Of a stretch of DNA of 40,394 nucleotides, positions 1 to 8,545 are shown piece by piece. The DNA comes from Candidatus Cacconaster caballi (GTDB lineage Bacteria; Bacteroidota; Bacteroidia; Bacteroidales; UBA932), in NCBI GenBank assembly GCA_018065695.1, contig JAGHST010000019.1:1-40394 (forward strand), written 5' to 3'. Position numbers and translations under genes: made by a program. The notes beneath the pieces are model-generated. The model was not told the origin of the DNA and did no database searches. It saw only the letters and a list, made by a program, of their open reading frames with translations. Position 1 is the stretch's first letter, and each line of letters starts with the position of its first letter.

Positions 1-112
1 TTCTCGCCATCTGCGTCATTTGCTCCGCAAATAACTTGCTGTCTGCGGCTGAGGCTGTCCTTACCGCAATGTCAACCCATTCTGCAAATAATTCATTCGT
101 ATGGACAAATGA
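1..112. repeat. Intergenic repeat, copy A: 49-bp core plus hairpin module
   Basis: Bases 1-49 match the reverse complement of 21332-21380 without a mismatch. The core is centred on a small hairpin, ATTTGC-TCC-GCAAAT at 18-32. A second module follows: CCGCAATGTCAACCCATTC from 64, ending in a near-palindrome at 93-112 (TCATTCGT...AAATGA). A similar module sits at the same relative place beside the other copy and in the same window orientation, although the core there is flipped. The left flank is outside the window, so the full element cannot be delimited. No coding potential is recognised. It lies downstream of miaA. Confidence 0.8.
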
Positions 113-184
113 GATTCTGAAACAATCCCTGGCACCGACCCGGCATCCCCTTTGAAGAGCCCCTGAATCAAGTTCAGGAATGAC
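111..184. repeat. REP-like imperfect inverted repeat
   Basis: ATTCTGAA at 114-121 and TTCAGGAAT at 173-181 form imperfect inverted arms around about 51 bases. The right part contains its own palindrome at 162-178, CCTGAA-TCAAG-TTCAGG. The ends (GAGATTCTGAAACA and GTTCAGGAATGAC) resemble the extragenic palindromes common in many Bacteroidota genomes; that resemblance is from memory and untested. It sits between copy A and the end of miaA, where it could act as a 3' stabilising or terminating structure. There is no U-tract for a classical terminator. Confidence 0.5.
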
Positions 185-211
185 TTGGTCAATTCCATTT
201 TTTCAATAAAT

Positions 212-1090
212 TCACCAAATTCGGGAACTTCCATTATCAAAGGTAATCCATTCGATTTGGATTCCGCGGCGCTCCATCCCGCGGAACCAGGTCATCTGAC
301 GCTTGGCGAACTGATGAATGGCGGTGCCCAGGCGAAGCACCATCTCTTCGTAGGTAAGAACGCCTGTCAGATAGAGGGTTACGAATTTGTATTCGAGTCC
401 GTAATAGATAAGGTCATCAGCAGAGAGGCCGCTGTCGAGAAGCGAACGGACCTCTTCTACCAATCCTTCTTTCAATCTCGCTTCCAGACGAGCGTCAATC
501 CGCCTGTTGCGCTCTTCGCGCGAGACGTCAATGCCGATGTATTTAGTTTTTTTCGGCAGGAAGGAAGTGCGGTTGACAGGGTGTGACTCCTCGTAGATGG
601 CAATTTCCAAAGCGCGGATAAGGCGCTGGCGGGTGTCGTAGTCCGTCTTGTTGTGAGGCTTGCGCAGAGCCTCGTAGCGAGCCATCAGCTCTTCTGTCGG
701 CAACTTGCCGAGTTCGGCCCGCAAAGCCTCGTCTGCAGGCACGTCCGGCAGGTAGTAGCCGCAAGTGGCGGCCTCTATGTACAGACCGCTTCCGCCGCAT
801 AGGATAGGCCAGCGTCCGCGGGCGACTATGTCTCGGAATGCTTCTTCAAAATCTTTCTGATACTGGTAGATGTTGTATTTCGTGCCGGCATCTGCGATGT
901 CTATCAGGTGGTATGGCACTTCACCGTATTCGGAAAGATCCTTGCCGGTCCCGATGTCCATACCGCGATATACCTGACGCGAGTCGGCGGAGATGATTTC
1001 TCCGCCGATGCGTCGGGCTGTCTCTACTGCATAACGGGTCTTGCCGCTTGCCGTAGGGCCCAGAATGCAGATGAGTTCGTAATTATTCAA
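212..1090 (-). CDS. miaA: tRNA dimethylallyltransferase MiaA
   Basis: Transfers a dimethylallyl group from DMAPP to A37 of tRNAs that read UNN codons; its product is the substrate of MiaB, encoded at 24863-26185. The 292-residue length is normal. Visible motifs are the P-loop GPTASGKT (residues 11-18), DSRQVY (36-41) and GGSGLY (99-104), all typical of the family. The start is a TTG that overlaps the end of gcvP by 8 bases (gcvP stop TAA at 1085-1083); no ATG lies between it and the P-loop, so translational coupling to gcvP is likely. It is the last gene of the minus-strand run that begins at mreB. No promoter of its own is visible. Confidence 0.95.
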   Translation of the reverse strand: MNNYELICILGPTASGKTRYAVETARRIGGEIISADSRQVYRGMDIGTGKDLSEYGEVPYHLIDIADAGTKYNIYQYQKDFEEAFRDIVARGRWPILCGGSGLYIEAATCGYYLPDVPADEALRAELGKLPTEELMARYEALRKPHNKTDYDTRQRLIRALEIAIYEESHPVNRTSFLPKKTKYIGIDVSREERNRRIDARLEARLKEGLVEEVRSLLDSGLSADDLIYYGLEYKFVTLYLTGVLTYEEMVLRLGTAIHQFAKRQMTWFRGMERRGIQIEWITFDNGSSRIW

Positions 1091-3896
1091 CTACAGTCAC
1101 AAGATTTCTGTCGCCATATCCGTTGTCCACGCGCGAACTTGCCGGCCAGAATTTGTTCTCGCGAATCCACCCGAGAGGGTATGCGGCCTGTTCACGGCTG
1201 TAGGAGTGGTTCCAATTGTCGGAGCAAACCTCTTCGGCAGTGTGCGGCGCCATTTTGACAGGATTGTCCTCCTTGTCGAGTTTGCCTGACTTGATTGCTT
1301 CACATTCCGCAACTATGGTCTTGAGTGCTTCCACGAAACGGTCCAGTTCGCCGAGAGGCTCGCTCTCGGTAGGTTCAATCATAAGAGTCTCGTGGACTGG
1401 GAAGGAGAGTGTCGGTGCGTGGAATCCGAAGTCCATCAGGCGTTTTGCAACGTCGGTGGCATCTACTCCGTACTCTGCGCGGAAATGCTGGAGGTCTATG
1501 ATGCATTCGTGTGCTACGCGGCCGGTGGCGCCTGTATAGAGAGTCTTGAGCTCAGGGAGAAGCTTTGCGGACATATAGTTTGCATTGAGGATAGCTACAG
1601 CCGAAGCCTTGCGCAGTCCGTCAGGACCGAGCAATTTGATGTAGGCGTGCGTGATAGGGAGAAGAAGCGGACTGCCGTAAGGAGCGGCTCCCACTGCAGT
1701 GATGCCCTTGCCGCCGCACTCCTCCACTACAGGATGGCCCGGAAGGTAAGGAGTGAGTTTCTTGGCAGTACAGATAGGGCCGACTCCAGGACCGCCGCCG
1801 CCGTGAGGCATTGCGAATGTCTTATGGAGATTGAGGTGGCATACGTCCGCACCTATGATACCCGGATTGGTGAGACCGACCTGGGCGTTCATATTGGCTC
1901 CGTCCATATACACGAGGCCTCCGTTGGAGTGGATAATGTCCATAATCTCGCGGATTTTCACCTCGAACACTCCGTGAGTGGAAGGATAGGTTATCATCAT
2001 ACCTGCCAGATTTTCTCCGGCTGCGGCAGCTTTTTCGCGCAGTTCGTCCACATTTATGTTGCCGTGTCCGTCGCAGCTTACAAGAACGATGTCGAAGCCG
2101 GCCATAGCCGCTGAAGCCGGGTTGGTGCCGTGGGCGGAAGTCGGGATAATCATAACGTTCCGCTTGTCACCTCCATTGGCGTGCAGATAGTTGCGGATGG
2201 TCATAAGACCTGCGTATTCACCTGCGGCGCCGCTGTTAGGTTGGAGTGAGCATCCGTCGAATCCTGTGATGACGGCAAGGTCGTGCTCCAATTCGCGGAT
2301 TATCTGAAGCGAACCTTCGCACTGGTCTGCGGGAGCGAATGGGTGAACGTTGCCAAGTTCGGCCCAGGAGAGCGGCATCATCTCTACGGCTGCGTTGAGC
2401 TTCATCGTGCAGCTTCCCAGAGGAATCATCGAATGGGTCAGTGAAATGTCCTTACGCTCGAGTTTCTTGATATAGCGCATCATCTCGGTCTCGCAGTGGT
2501 ATGAGTTGAATACTTTCTGAGTGAGAATCGGAGTTTCTCTGGCCATGAACTCAGGTGCATCCGGGACCGTAGGACAGCCTTCCTTGCAGCCGAACACGCA
2601 GCCCAGAGCCTTTGCCTCGGCGCAGGATGACAGTTCGTCGAAGCTGATGCGTATGCGACCGTTCTCAGTGTAGAAAAAGTTGAATCCGGCCTCAAGAGCC
2701 TTTTTGCGAATCTGCTCCACAGGAGCGCCCACGATCTCGATGGTGTCGAAGAAATTGTCGCAGGAGAGCTTGTAACCGGCTTCTTTCAGTTTGCCGGCGA
2801 AAGCGTGGGCATAACCCCGAGCGTTGAGGGCAATCTGTCGGATTCCTTCAGGGCCGTGCCAGATGGCGAACATTCCTGTCATAGTGGCCATCAAAGCGGT
2901 GGCTGTGCATATATTGGAAGTGGCTTTCTCCCTTTTGATGTGCTGCTCGCGGGTCTGGAGGGCGAGGCGCACCGCATTCTTGCCGAGGCGGTCAACGGAG
3001 ATGCCGATGATACGGCCCGGAAGGTTGCGCTTGTAGGTGTCGGAGCAGGCCATGAAACCGGCTACAGGGCCACCGAAGCCCATAGGAAGGCCGAAGCGTT
3101 GTGCTGAGCCGCATACTATGTCCGCTCCCCACGCTGCCGGTTCCTTGAGCACTGCGAGCGAGAGAATGTCCACGTATGCCGATACGAGGCATCCTGCCGC
3201 ATGAGCCTTTGCTGCGAATGCACTGTAGTCGCGGACTTCGCCGTTTGCTGCAGGGAACTGTACGAATGCGCCGTAGCATTTCTCTTCAAATTCGTATGAG
3301 GCGAAGTCTCCGGTATGTATTTCAATGCCGAGTCCCCAGGCACGGGTCTTCAGCACTGAAAGGACCTGAGGGAATACGTTGTCATCTACGAAAATCACGT
3401 TTTTGCCGGCCTTGACGGCATCGCGGCTGCGGAGTTCGTACATCATTCGCATTGCCTCCGCTGCCGCAGTGGCATCGTCGAGCATTGAACAGTTTGCAAG
3501 AGAGAAGCCGGTCAGTGAACTTACCATTGTCTGGAAGTTGATGAGGGCTTCAAGTCGGCCCTGTGAAATTTCCGCCTGATAAGGAGTGTATGACGTGTAC
3601 CAGGAAGGATTTTCAAAGATATTGCGGGTGATGACCGCAGGGGATGCGGTGCCGTAGAATCCCATTCCGATGAGGGAGCGGAAATTTTTGTTCTTTGCGG
3701 CAATTTCCTTGAGACGGACCGTATAGTCGTGTTCCGTGACCGCAGCGTCCAGTTTGAGAGGTTCCTTGAGCAGAATGTCCTGAGGGACTGTCTGACCGAT
3801 GAGTTCGTCAATTGTGGATACGCCGAGAACCTTGAGCATCTGTTTTTCTTCCTGCTCTCTCGGACCGTTGTGTCTGTCAACAAATTTGAGTGGCAT
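1083..3896 (-). CDS. gcvP: Glycine dehydrogenase (decarboxylating), P protein
   Basis: PLP-dependent P protein of the glycine cleavage system: it decarboxylates glycine and passes the aminomethyl group to the lipoyl arm of the H protein. At 937 residues it is the fused single-chain form (N- and C-halves together). The PLP lysine lies in HLNLHKTFAMPHGGGGPG at about K692; SCTMKLNA marks the start of the C-terminal half. Genes for the T, H and L proteins are absent from the window. It starts 22 bases after rodA and overlaps miaA by 8 bases, so it appears to be read from the cell-elongation operon. The short upstream gap leaves no room for a glycine riboswitch. Confidence 0.97.
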   Translation of the reverse strand: MPLKFVDRHNGPREQEEKQMLKVLGVSTIDELIGQTVPQDILLKEPLKLDAAVTEHDYTVRLKEIAAKNKNFRSLIGMGFYGTASPAVITRNIFENPSWYTSYTPYQAEISQGRLEALINFQTMVSSLTGFSLANCSMLDDATAAAEAMRMMYELRSRDAVKAGKNVIFVDDNVFPQVLSVLKTRAWGLGIEIHTGDFASYEFEEKCYGAFVQFPAANGEVRDYSAFAAKAHAAGCLVSAYVDILSLAVLKEPAAWGADIVCGSAQRFGLPMGFGGPVAGFMACSDTYKRNLPGRIIGISVDRLGKNAVRLALQTREQHIKREKATSNICTATALMATMTGMFAIWHGPEGIRQIALNARGYAHAFAGKLKEAGYKLSCDNFFDTIEIVGAPVEQIRKKALEAGFNFFYTENGRIRISFDELSSCAEAKALGCVFGCKEGCPTVPDAPEFMARETPILTQKVFNSYHCETEMMRYIKKLERKDISLTHSMIPLGSCTMKLNAAVEMMPLSWAELGNVHPFAPADQCEGSLQIIRELEHDLAVITGFDGCSLQPNSGAAGEYAGLMTIRNYLHANGGDKRNVMIIPTSAHGTNPASAAMAGFDIVLVSCDGHGNINVDELREKAAAAGENLAGMMITYPSTHGVFEVKIREIMDIIHSNGGLVYMDGANMNAQVGLTNPGIIGADVCHLNLHKTFAMPHGGGGPGVGPICTAKKLTPYLPGHPVVEECGGKGITAVGAAPYGSPLLLPITHAYIKLLGPDGLRKASAVAILNANYMSAKLLPELKTLYTGATGRVAHECIIDLQHFRAEYGVDATDVAKRLMDFGFHAPTLSFPVHETLMIEPTESEPLGELDRFVEALKTIVAECEAIKSGKLDKEDNPVKMAPHTAEEVCSDNWNHSYSREQAAYPLGWIRENKFWPASSRVDNGYGDRNLVTVVE

Positions 3897-3918
3897 ATTG
3901 ATATATTATTAGGTTTTG

Positions 3919-5349
3919 TTATTTTTTCCAGTGTGCAAGGTCGAGCCGTATGTAGATGAACAGCATTATGGTGAATGCCATCAGGGACGAGCCTCCGTAG
4001 CTCAGCAGCGGCAGCGGTATGCCGATTACCGGCATCAGTCCTATGGTCATGCAGATGTTTATCACCACGTGCATCAGAATGCAGCAGGCTACGCAATAGC
4101 CGTATATTCTGGTGAATTTGTCTTTCTGTTTCTCCGCCGAGCCTATGAGTCGGAGTATAAGGGTAAGGTAGAGCGCGAGCACGGCAACGGCCCCCACGAA
4201 TCCCCACTCTTCACCTATGGTGCAGAAGATGAAGTCCGTGCTCTGTTCCGGCACGAAATCGAAACGAGTCTGTGTCCCGCCGAGATAGCCTTTGCCTGTC
4301 AGTCCTCCGGAGCCGATGGCTATCAGCGACTGGTGGACGTTATATCCCACGCCGGAAGGATCTTCGCGGATGCCGAAAAGCACTTCGATGCGCGCCCTCT
4401 GGTGGTCTTGAAGCACTTTTTCGAAGATGAAGTCCACCGAGAACACCATCACCACTCCGGCTATGTAGCCCAGCATCAGATTGCGCAGGGATCTTTTTTT
4501 CTTGAACAGGAAGATGAAGGTGAAGACAATCGCTGCAGGGACGGTCAGAAATACGAGCCATATCTCGCTCTGGAATCTTCCGGTGATGCCACTTAGAAGA
4601 TCGAGCGACAGGAGGTCGGGCAAATAGTACAGCAGCGAGATGAGTGCTCCCCCTCCAAGCAGAGTATAGAACGGCCGCCCGTCATAGACGGCGAGCAGGA
4701 GCGTCAGTATTCCCATCAGAATCAGGATTGCGGCAAAGGGCGAAAGCACGAGTGTCATTATGAAGAGGAAAGCGGCCATCAGCCCCAGACCTATAAGCCA
4801 TCCGCTCATACCTTCGCGGTAGAACACCAGCAGAAAGCCTAGATAGACAAGAGCAGAGCCAGTCTCCTTTTCCAGGAGGATGAATGCTATCGGCATCAGT
4901 ATCAGCGCGAAAGCGAAATACCTGTCTTTCCTCTTACTGAAACTGAAATTGTATTTGCCCATAACGTAGGCAAGCACCATCGACGTGGATATTTTCGAGA
5001 ACTCCGCCGGCTGGAAGCTGAACGGGCCCAGTGCAAACCACGATTTCGAACCGTTCACCTCCTTGCCCGCGAAGGCCACCGCCACAAGAAGGAAGCATAC
5101 TGCCAGATAGAATGGCCAGGAGATGGCAGGATATGTCTTTACCGGTATGAACCGGATTATTGTGAATGCCATCGCGAATGATGCGATAATCCATAGCAGG
5201 TGCATTCCGTACTTGGCGGTGATGGAGAAGACGGCTTCTTCGTCGGAGGATGAGGATGATGAATAGACATTCATCCAGCCGAAGACCACCAGCAGAAGAT
5301 AAACTCCTACCAACACCCAATCCAGTTTTCTGTACGGTACGGTTTTCAT
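3919..5349 (-). CDS. rodA: Rod shape-determining glycosyltransferase RodA (SEDS)
   Basis: Multi-pass inner-membrane SEDS protein that polymerises lipid II glycan strands for side-wall growth together with PBP2, encoded just upstream. The 476 residues are about 100 more than in E. coli; the extra length is in the middle loops and helices, which I believe is usual in Bacteroidota. Family motifs are clear: GSGGLTGKGYLGGTQ (about 344-358), the segment with the proposed catalytic aspartate EQSTDF (D372 by alignment to the E. coli residue), and PLPLLSYGGSS (about 445-455). It starts 3 bases after the mrdA stop, so co-expression of the SEDS-PBP pair is assured. A Ser-rich external loop near residues 31-36 follows the first helix. 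Confidence 0.95.
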   Translation of the reverse strand: MKTVPYRKLDWVLVGVYLLLVVFGWMNVYSSSSSSDEEAVFSITAKYGMHLLWIIASFAMAFTIIRFIPVKTYPAISWPFYLAVCFLLVAVAFAGKEVNGSKSWFALGPFSFQPAEFSKISTSMVLAYVMGKYNFSFSKRKDRYFAFALILMPIAFILLEKETGSALVYLGFLLVFYREGMSGWLIGLGLMAAFLFIMTLVLSPFAAILILMGILTLLLAVYDGRPFYTLLGGGALISLLYYLPDLLSLDLLSGITGRFQSEIWLVFLTVPAAIVFTFIFLFKKKRSLRNLMLGYIAGVVMVFSVDFIFEKVLQDHQRARIEVLFGIREDPSGVGYNVHQSLIAIGSGGLTGKGYLGGTQTRFDFVPEQSTDFIFCTIGEEWGFVGAVAVLALYLTLILRLIGSAEKQKDKFTRIYGYCVACCILMHVVINICMTIGLMPVIGIPLPLLSYGGSSLMAFTIMLFIYIRLDLAHWKK

Positions 5350-5352
5350 CTG

Positions 5353-7197
5353 CTACTTGTTTCTGACTTTCACTTTATAGAGGAGGTCGCTTGTCACTAT
5401 GCGGTCTTCCAGATATTTCCTTTGAGGGCATATCTCCCTGTTGAGGTATTTTTCCACGAGGAGGGAGGCGATGGGAGCGGCCCAGGTGGCTCCGAATCCG
5501 CCGTTTTCCACGTATGCGACCACTGCAATCTTCGGATTGTCCTTCGGGGCGAAGCAGATGAAGACCGAATGGTCATCTCCGTGAGGGTTCTGCGCCGTGC
5601 CGGTCTTTCCGCATATTTCGATGCCGGGTATGTTCGCCACTCTGGCTGTTGCGCCCGGACCGCCTGCAACGGCCATTCTCATACCGGTCACTATGTCGTT
5701 GAAGTGGGAGGTGTCCACCATAGTGTAGTGGCGCTCCCTGAATCTGCCGTCAATTGGGCTTTCCGGTGTATCTTTCTGAAGATGAGGGATGTAATAGAAG
5801 CCTCTGTTGGCTATGGTGGCCGCCAGATTGGCAAGATGCATAGGAGTGCATCCTATCTCACCCTGCCCGATGGAGAGGGATATTATGGAGATGGATTTCC
5901 ATCTGTCCTTGCCGTGCAGTTTGTCGTAGCGTTCGGCGGTAGGCATTATACCTGCCTGCTCCGAAGGAATGTCGGTGCCCAGTTTGGTGCCGAAGCCGAA
6001 ACTTTCCGTGTAGGCCTTCCATTTTTCGAACGCCTCGCGTACACTGCCGTATTTCGGATTGTCCAGTATTGAACGGAAAGTGTAGCAGTAGTAGGCATTG
6101 CACGACATCATTATGGAGTGGTGCAAATCGAGCGGGCTGGGGTGGATGTGACAGCCCACCTTCAGATTTCCCACTACATAGCCGGCGTGGCAGGGATACT
6201 GTGTTTCAGGCTTCAGCACTCCTTCCTGAAGCCCTATCAGACCGTTTACGAGTTTGAAGACCGAGCCCGGAGGCTGAGGCGACATCACTGCGCGATTGAA
6301 CATAGGCTTGTACGGGTCGGAGACTATTTCGCTGTAGTGCTTGCTGATGTCGGCCAACTGTTCCACGTTGATTCCGGGGCTGGATACCATTGTCAGGATC
6401 TCTCCGGTTGAAGGCTCTATGGCGACAAGCGAGCCCACTTTGTGATTCATCAGAAGTTCGCCGTAGGCTTGCAGTTCTGCATCTATTGTGGTTGTGAGGT
6501 CCTTTCCCGGAATGGCGGTCTTGTCGTATTCGCCGTCGGAGTAGTGCTCCTTGATTCTGTTGTGGGCGTCGCGCAGGTAGATGGTGTAGCCTTTCTCTCC
6601 CTTGAGAAGATTTTCGTAAGCTTCCTCGATTCCCGTCTTGCCTGCATAGTCGCCGCTCCGGTAGTCAGGATGTTTCTTCAGATAGTCTCCGTCCACTTCG
6701 GAAATGTATCCCAGCAGATTGCCTCCGGCATTGAAAGGATATGTCCTGGCCGAGCGCGGCACGCCGCTGAATCCCGGGAACAGAAATGACTTCTCGATAA
6801 AGGCATTGTACTGCTCGTTGGAGACCTGTTTCTTGAAAGTTATTGTCTGGTAACCGATTTTTCTGCGGAAACGCCTGTATTCCCTGAACTGCTGTTTGAC
6901 AAGCGAGGTGTCCATATCGAACAGCCTGCAGAATGCCACCGTATCGAACTCCTTGACGTCGATAGGGGTGACCATAATGTCGTAGGATATCTTGTTGCCG
7001 ACAATGGTATTGCCGTAGCGGTCCAGAATCTGGCCGCGGGCCGGGTAGCGTGTTTCGTACTTGAGGGCGTTGTTCTCAGCCGTTATGCGATATTCCTTGT
7101 CGATTATCTGCACCTTGAACAGCCGTATTGCCATCACTGCAAACAGAATGATGATCGAAATGACCAGAACGCTCTTTCTGTCTTGTGATATCGGCAT
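5353..7197 (-). CDS. mrdA: Penicillin-binding protein 2 (elongation transpeptidase)
   Basis: Class B PBP that cross-links peptidoglycan during elongation, partner of RodA. The protein has 614 residues: a short cytoplasmic tail, a membrane anchor at about 9-28, the PBP dimer/pedestal region, then the transpeptidase domain. Active-site motifs are SVFK (S312, K315), SCN (365-367) and KTGT (531-534). It lies between mreD (8-base gap) and rodA (3-base gap), the standard order for this operon, and this placement separates it from the division PBP FtsI. No missing residue or frameshift is visible. Its start follows the mreD stop closely and fits the position expected for the anchor helix. Confidence 0.96.
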   Translation of the reverse strand: MPISQDRKSVLVISIIILFAVMAIRLFKVQIIDKEYRITAENNALKYETRYPARGQILDRYGNTIVGNKISYDIMVTPIDVKEFDTVAFCRLFDMDTSLVKQQFREYRRFRRKIGYQTITFKKQVSNEQYNAFIEKSFLFPGFSGVPRSARTYPFNAGGNLLGYISEVDGDYLKKHPDYRSGDYAGKTGIEEAYENLLKGEKGYTIYLRDAHNRIKEHYSDGEYDKTAIPGKDLTTTIDAELQAYGELLMNHKVGSLVAIEPSTGEILTMVSSPGINVEQLADISKHYSEIVSDPYKPMFNRAVMSPQPPGSVFKLVNGLIGLQEGVLKPETQYPCHAGYVVGNLKVGCHIHPSPLDLHHSIMMSCNAYYCYTFRSILDNPKYGSVREAFEKWKAYTESFGFGTKLGTDIPSEQAGIMPTAERYDKLHGKDRWKSISIISLSIGQGEIGCTPMHLANLAATIANRGFYYIPHLQKDTPESPIDGRFRERHYTMVDTSHFNDIVTGMRMAVAGGPGATARVANIPGIEICGKTGTAQNPHGDDHSVFICFAPKDNPKIAVVAYVENGGFGATWAAPIASLLVEKYLNREICPQRKYLEDRIVTSDLLYKVKVRNK

Positions 7198-7205
7198 AAT
7201 CGGAG

Positions 7206-7727
7206 TCAGTTTTTTCTAAGGAATGAAATGCTCAGTATCGAGGACAGGATAAAGCTGATTGTGGCGCTTGCCAGAAATCTGACAGGAATCAAACCCCAGT
7301 TCTGCAGGTCCATACAGTCCAGCAGCACGTATGCCAGTGTGAAGACTGCGGCGCATACGGCGAGGAAAGTGAAATATTTGGCGTTGCCGATACGCTTGCG
7401 CGAGACTGATGCGCTCCTGTCCTGTCTGTCGCTGTTGGTGGTGAGGTGGTAAAGATATTTCTTCGGTGCGGCACAGCACACGGCGGCACCGGCATTCAGA
7501 CCGATTACGCCGTCTGAGAGCAGGTCCAGAAGCAGCCCCAGTGCGAATGAGACCAGTAGAGTGGAGGAAGGCCTCCAGTTAAAGGGCATAAGCGCTATGA
7601 GCAGCGGCAGAAGACAAATGTGGACATATGGTCCGAAGTGGACATAATTGCTGAGAATCAACTGGAGAATGAACACCAGAATGCAGAATAGCAGTAGGCT
7701 GTTGCCGTTGTCTTTCTTGCCGCTCAT
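7206..7727 (-). CDS. mreD: Rod shape-determining protein MreD
   Basis: Small integral membrane protein of the elongasome. The 173 residues contain about five hydrophobic segments, beginning at 10-25 (LLFCILVFILQLILSNYV) and ending near the C-terminus. Sequence conservation in this family is weak, so the call rests on topology, size and position between mreC and mrdA. Its ATG overlaps the mreC stop as ATGA (7727-7724), a classic translational coupling. A pocket-lining glycine-rich helix (LLLDLLSDGVIGLNAGAAV) is visible in the middle, as in MreD proteins with an S-component-like fold. It probably links MreC and the PBP2-RodA pair. Confidence 0.9.
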   Translation of the reverse strand: MSGKKDNGNSLLLFCILVFILQLILSNYVHFGPYVHICLLPLLIALMPFNWRPSSTLLVSFALGLLLDLLSDGVIGLNAGAAVCCAAPKKYLYHLTTNSDRQDRSASVSRKRIGNAKYFTFLAVCAAVFTLAYVLLDCMDLQNWGLIPVRFLASATISFILSSILSISFLRKN

Positions 7728-8539
7728 TTCACAATCTCCTGTACTTCGTTGATTTCATCTACTCTGCTGCTGCGGGCCACATACACGGTGTGTATGGTCC
7801 CGAAATCTTCAAACAGCCTCACCTTGACCTCCAGAGCCGAGCCGTTGAGTATGTCGGAAGACACGACAGTTCCGAGAGGGATGCCGGCGGGGTATATGGA
7901 AGAAAAGCCGCTGGAGACGACGGTGTCGCCGGGGGCGACTTCAGAGTGAATCGACACTTCGTGCATAAGGGCCGTCCGTCTGTCCGTACCGGTCCAGTTC
8001 ATAGGGCCGAAGGCCCCGCTTGGCTTTATTCTGGCACTGACGGTCTGCCCTTTGCTGAGGAAGGAGACCACCTGCGAATATCTTTCGCTGACCGCATTGA
8101 CAATGCCGATGATGCCGTTTTCGGTCACGACGCCCATCCCCACCTTGATGCCGTGACGCCGGCCTCTGTCTATCGTGATGGTGTTGGTCTGACGGTCCGT
8201 GAAACTTTTCACCACATTGGCCCTGACAAAGGTGAATTCCGGGTAGCAGATGTCGGAGAGCGTGTCACTGTCGGCCAGAAGGGTGCGGTAGCGGCTGAGT
8301 TCGTTCTTCAGAGACGTATTCTCTTCGGTGAGCCGCTCGTTTTCGCTGCGGTAGTCCAAAAAGAGGTTGAGCCGCCGGTTTTTCTCCCAGAAGAAGGCCT
8401 GCATTTCGCGCAGACCTCCCATTATTCTGAATCTCTGAACCACTCCATTGTTTGCAACCAGAAGGATTGAAGCGGCTTCAAGAATCAGGAACATCAGAAA
8501 CGCAGTAGTCGGAAATGAATTTCTCTCTCGTTTCTTCAT
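7724..8539 (-). CDS. mreC: Rod shape-determining protein MreC
   Basis: Bitopic periplasmic scaffold that activates PBP2-RodA. The 271 residues comprise a short cytoplasmic N-terminus, a single helix at about 12-28, a coiled coil at about 60-90 (rich in E, N, L and R around YRSENERLTEENTSL) and a beta-rich C-terminal domain containing TITIDRGRRHGIKVGMGVV and GIIGIV, characteristic of MreC. It starts 6 bases after mreB and overlaps mreD by 4 bases. Nothing is truncated. Confidence 0.93.
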   Translation of the reverse strand: MKKRERNSFPTTAFLMFLILEAASILLVANNGVVQRFRIMGGLREMQAFFWEKNRRLNLFLDYRSENERLTEENTSLKNELSRYRTLLADSDTLSDICYPEFTFVRANVVKSFTDRQTNTITIDRGRRHGIKVGMGVVTENGIIGIVNAVSERYSQVVSFLSKGQTVSARIKPSGAFGPMNWTGTDRRTALMHEVSIHSEVAPGDTVVSSGFSSIYPAGIPLGTVVSSDILNGSALEVKVRLFEDFGTIHTVYVARSSRVDEINEVQEIVK

Positions 8540-8545
8540 CAGGGA

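Noticed and set aside
1392-2114. 240-codon plus-strand ORF
   Set aside because: Antisense to gcvP, whose frame carries all family motifs; the product has no recognisable domain and the gene body is high-GC third-position DNA that leaves antisense frames open.
3897-3918. Glycine riboswitch in front of gcvP
   Set aside because: Only 22 bases separate rodA and gcvP, far too short for the aptamer.
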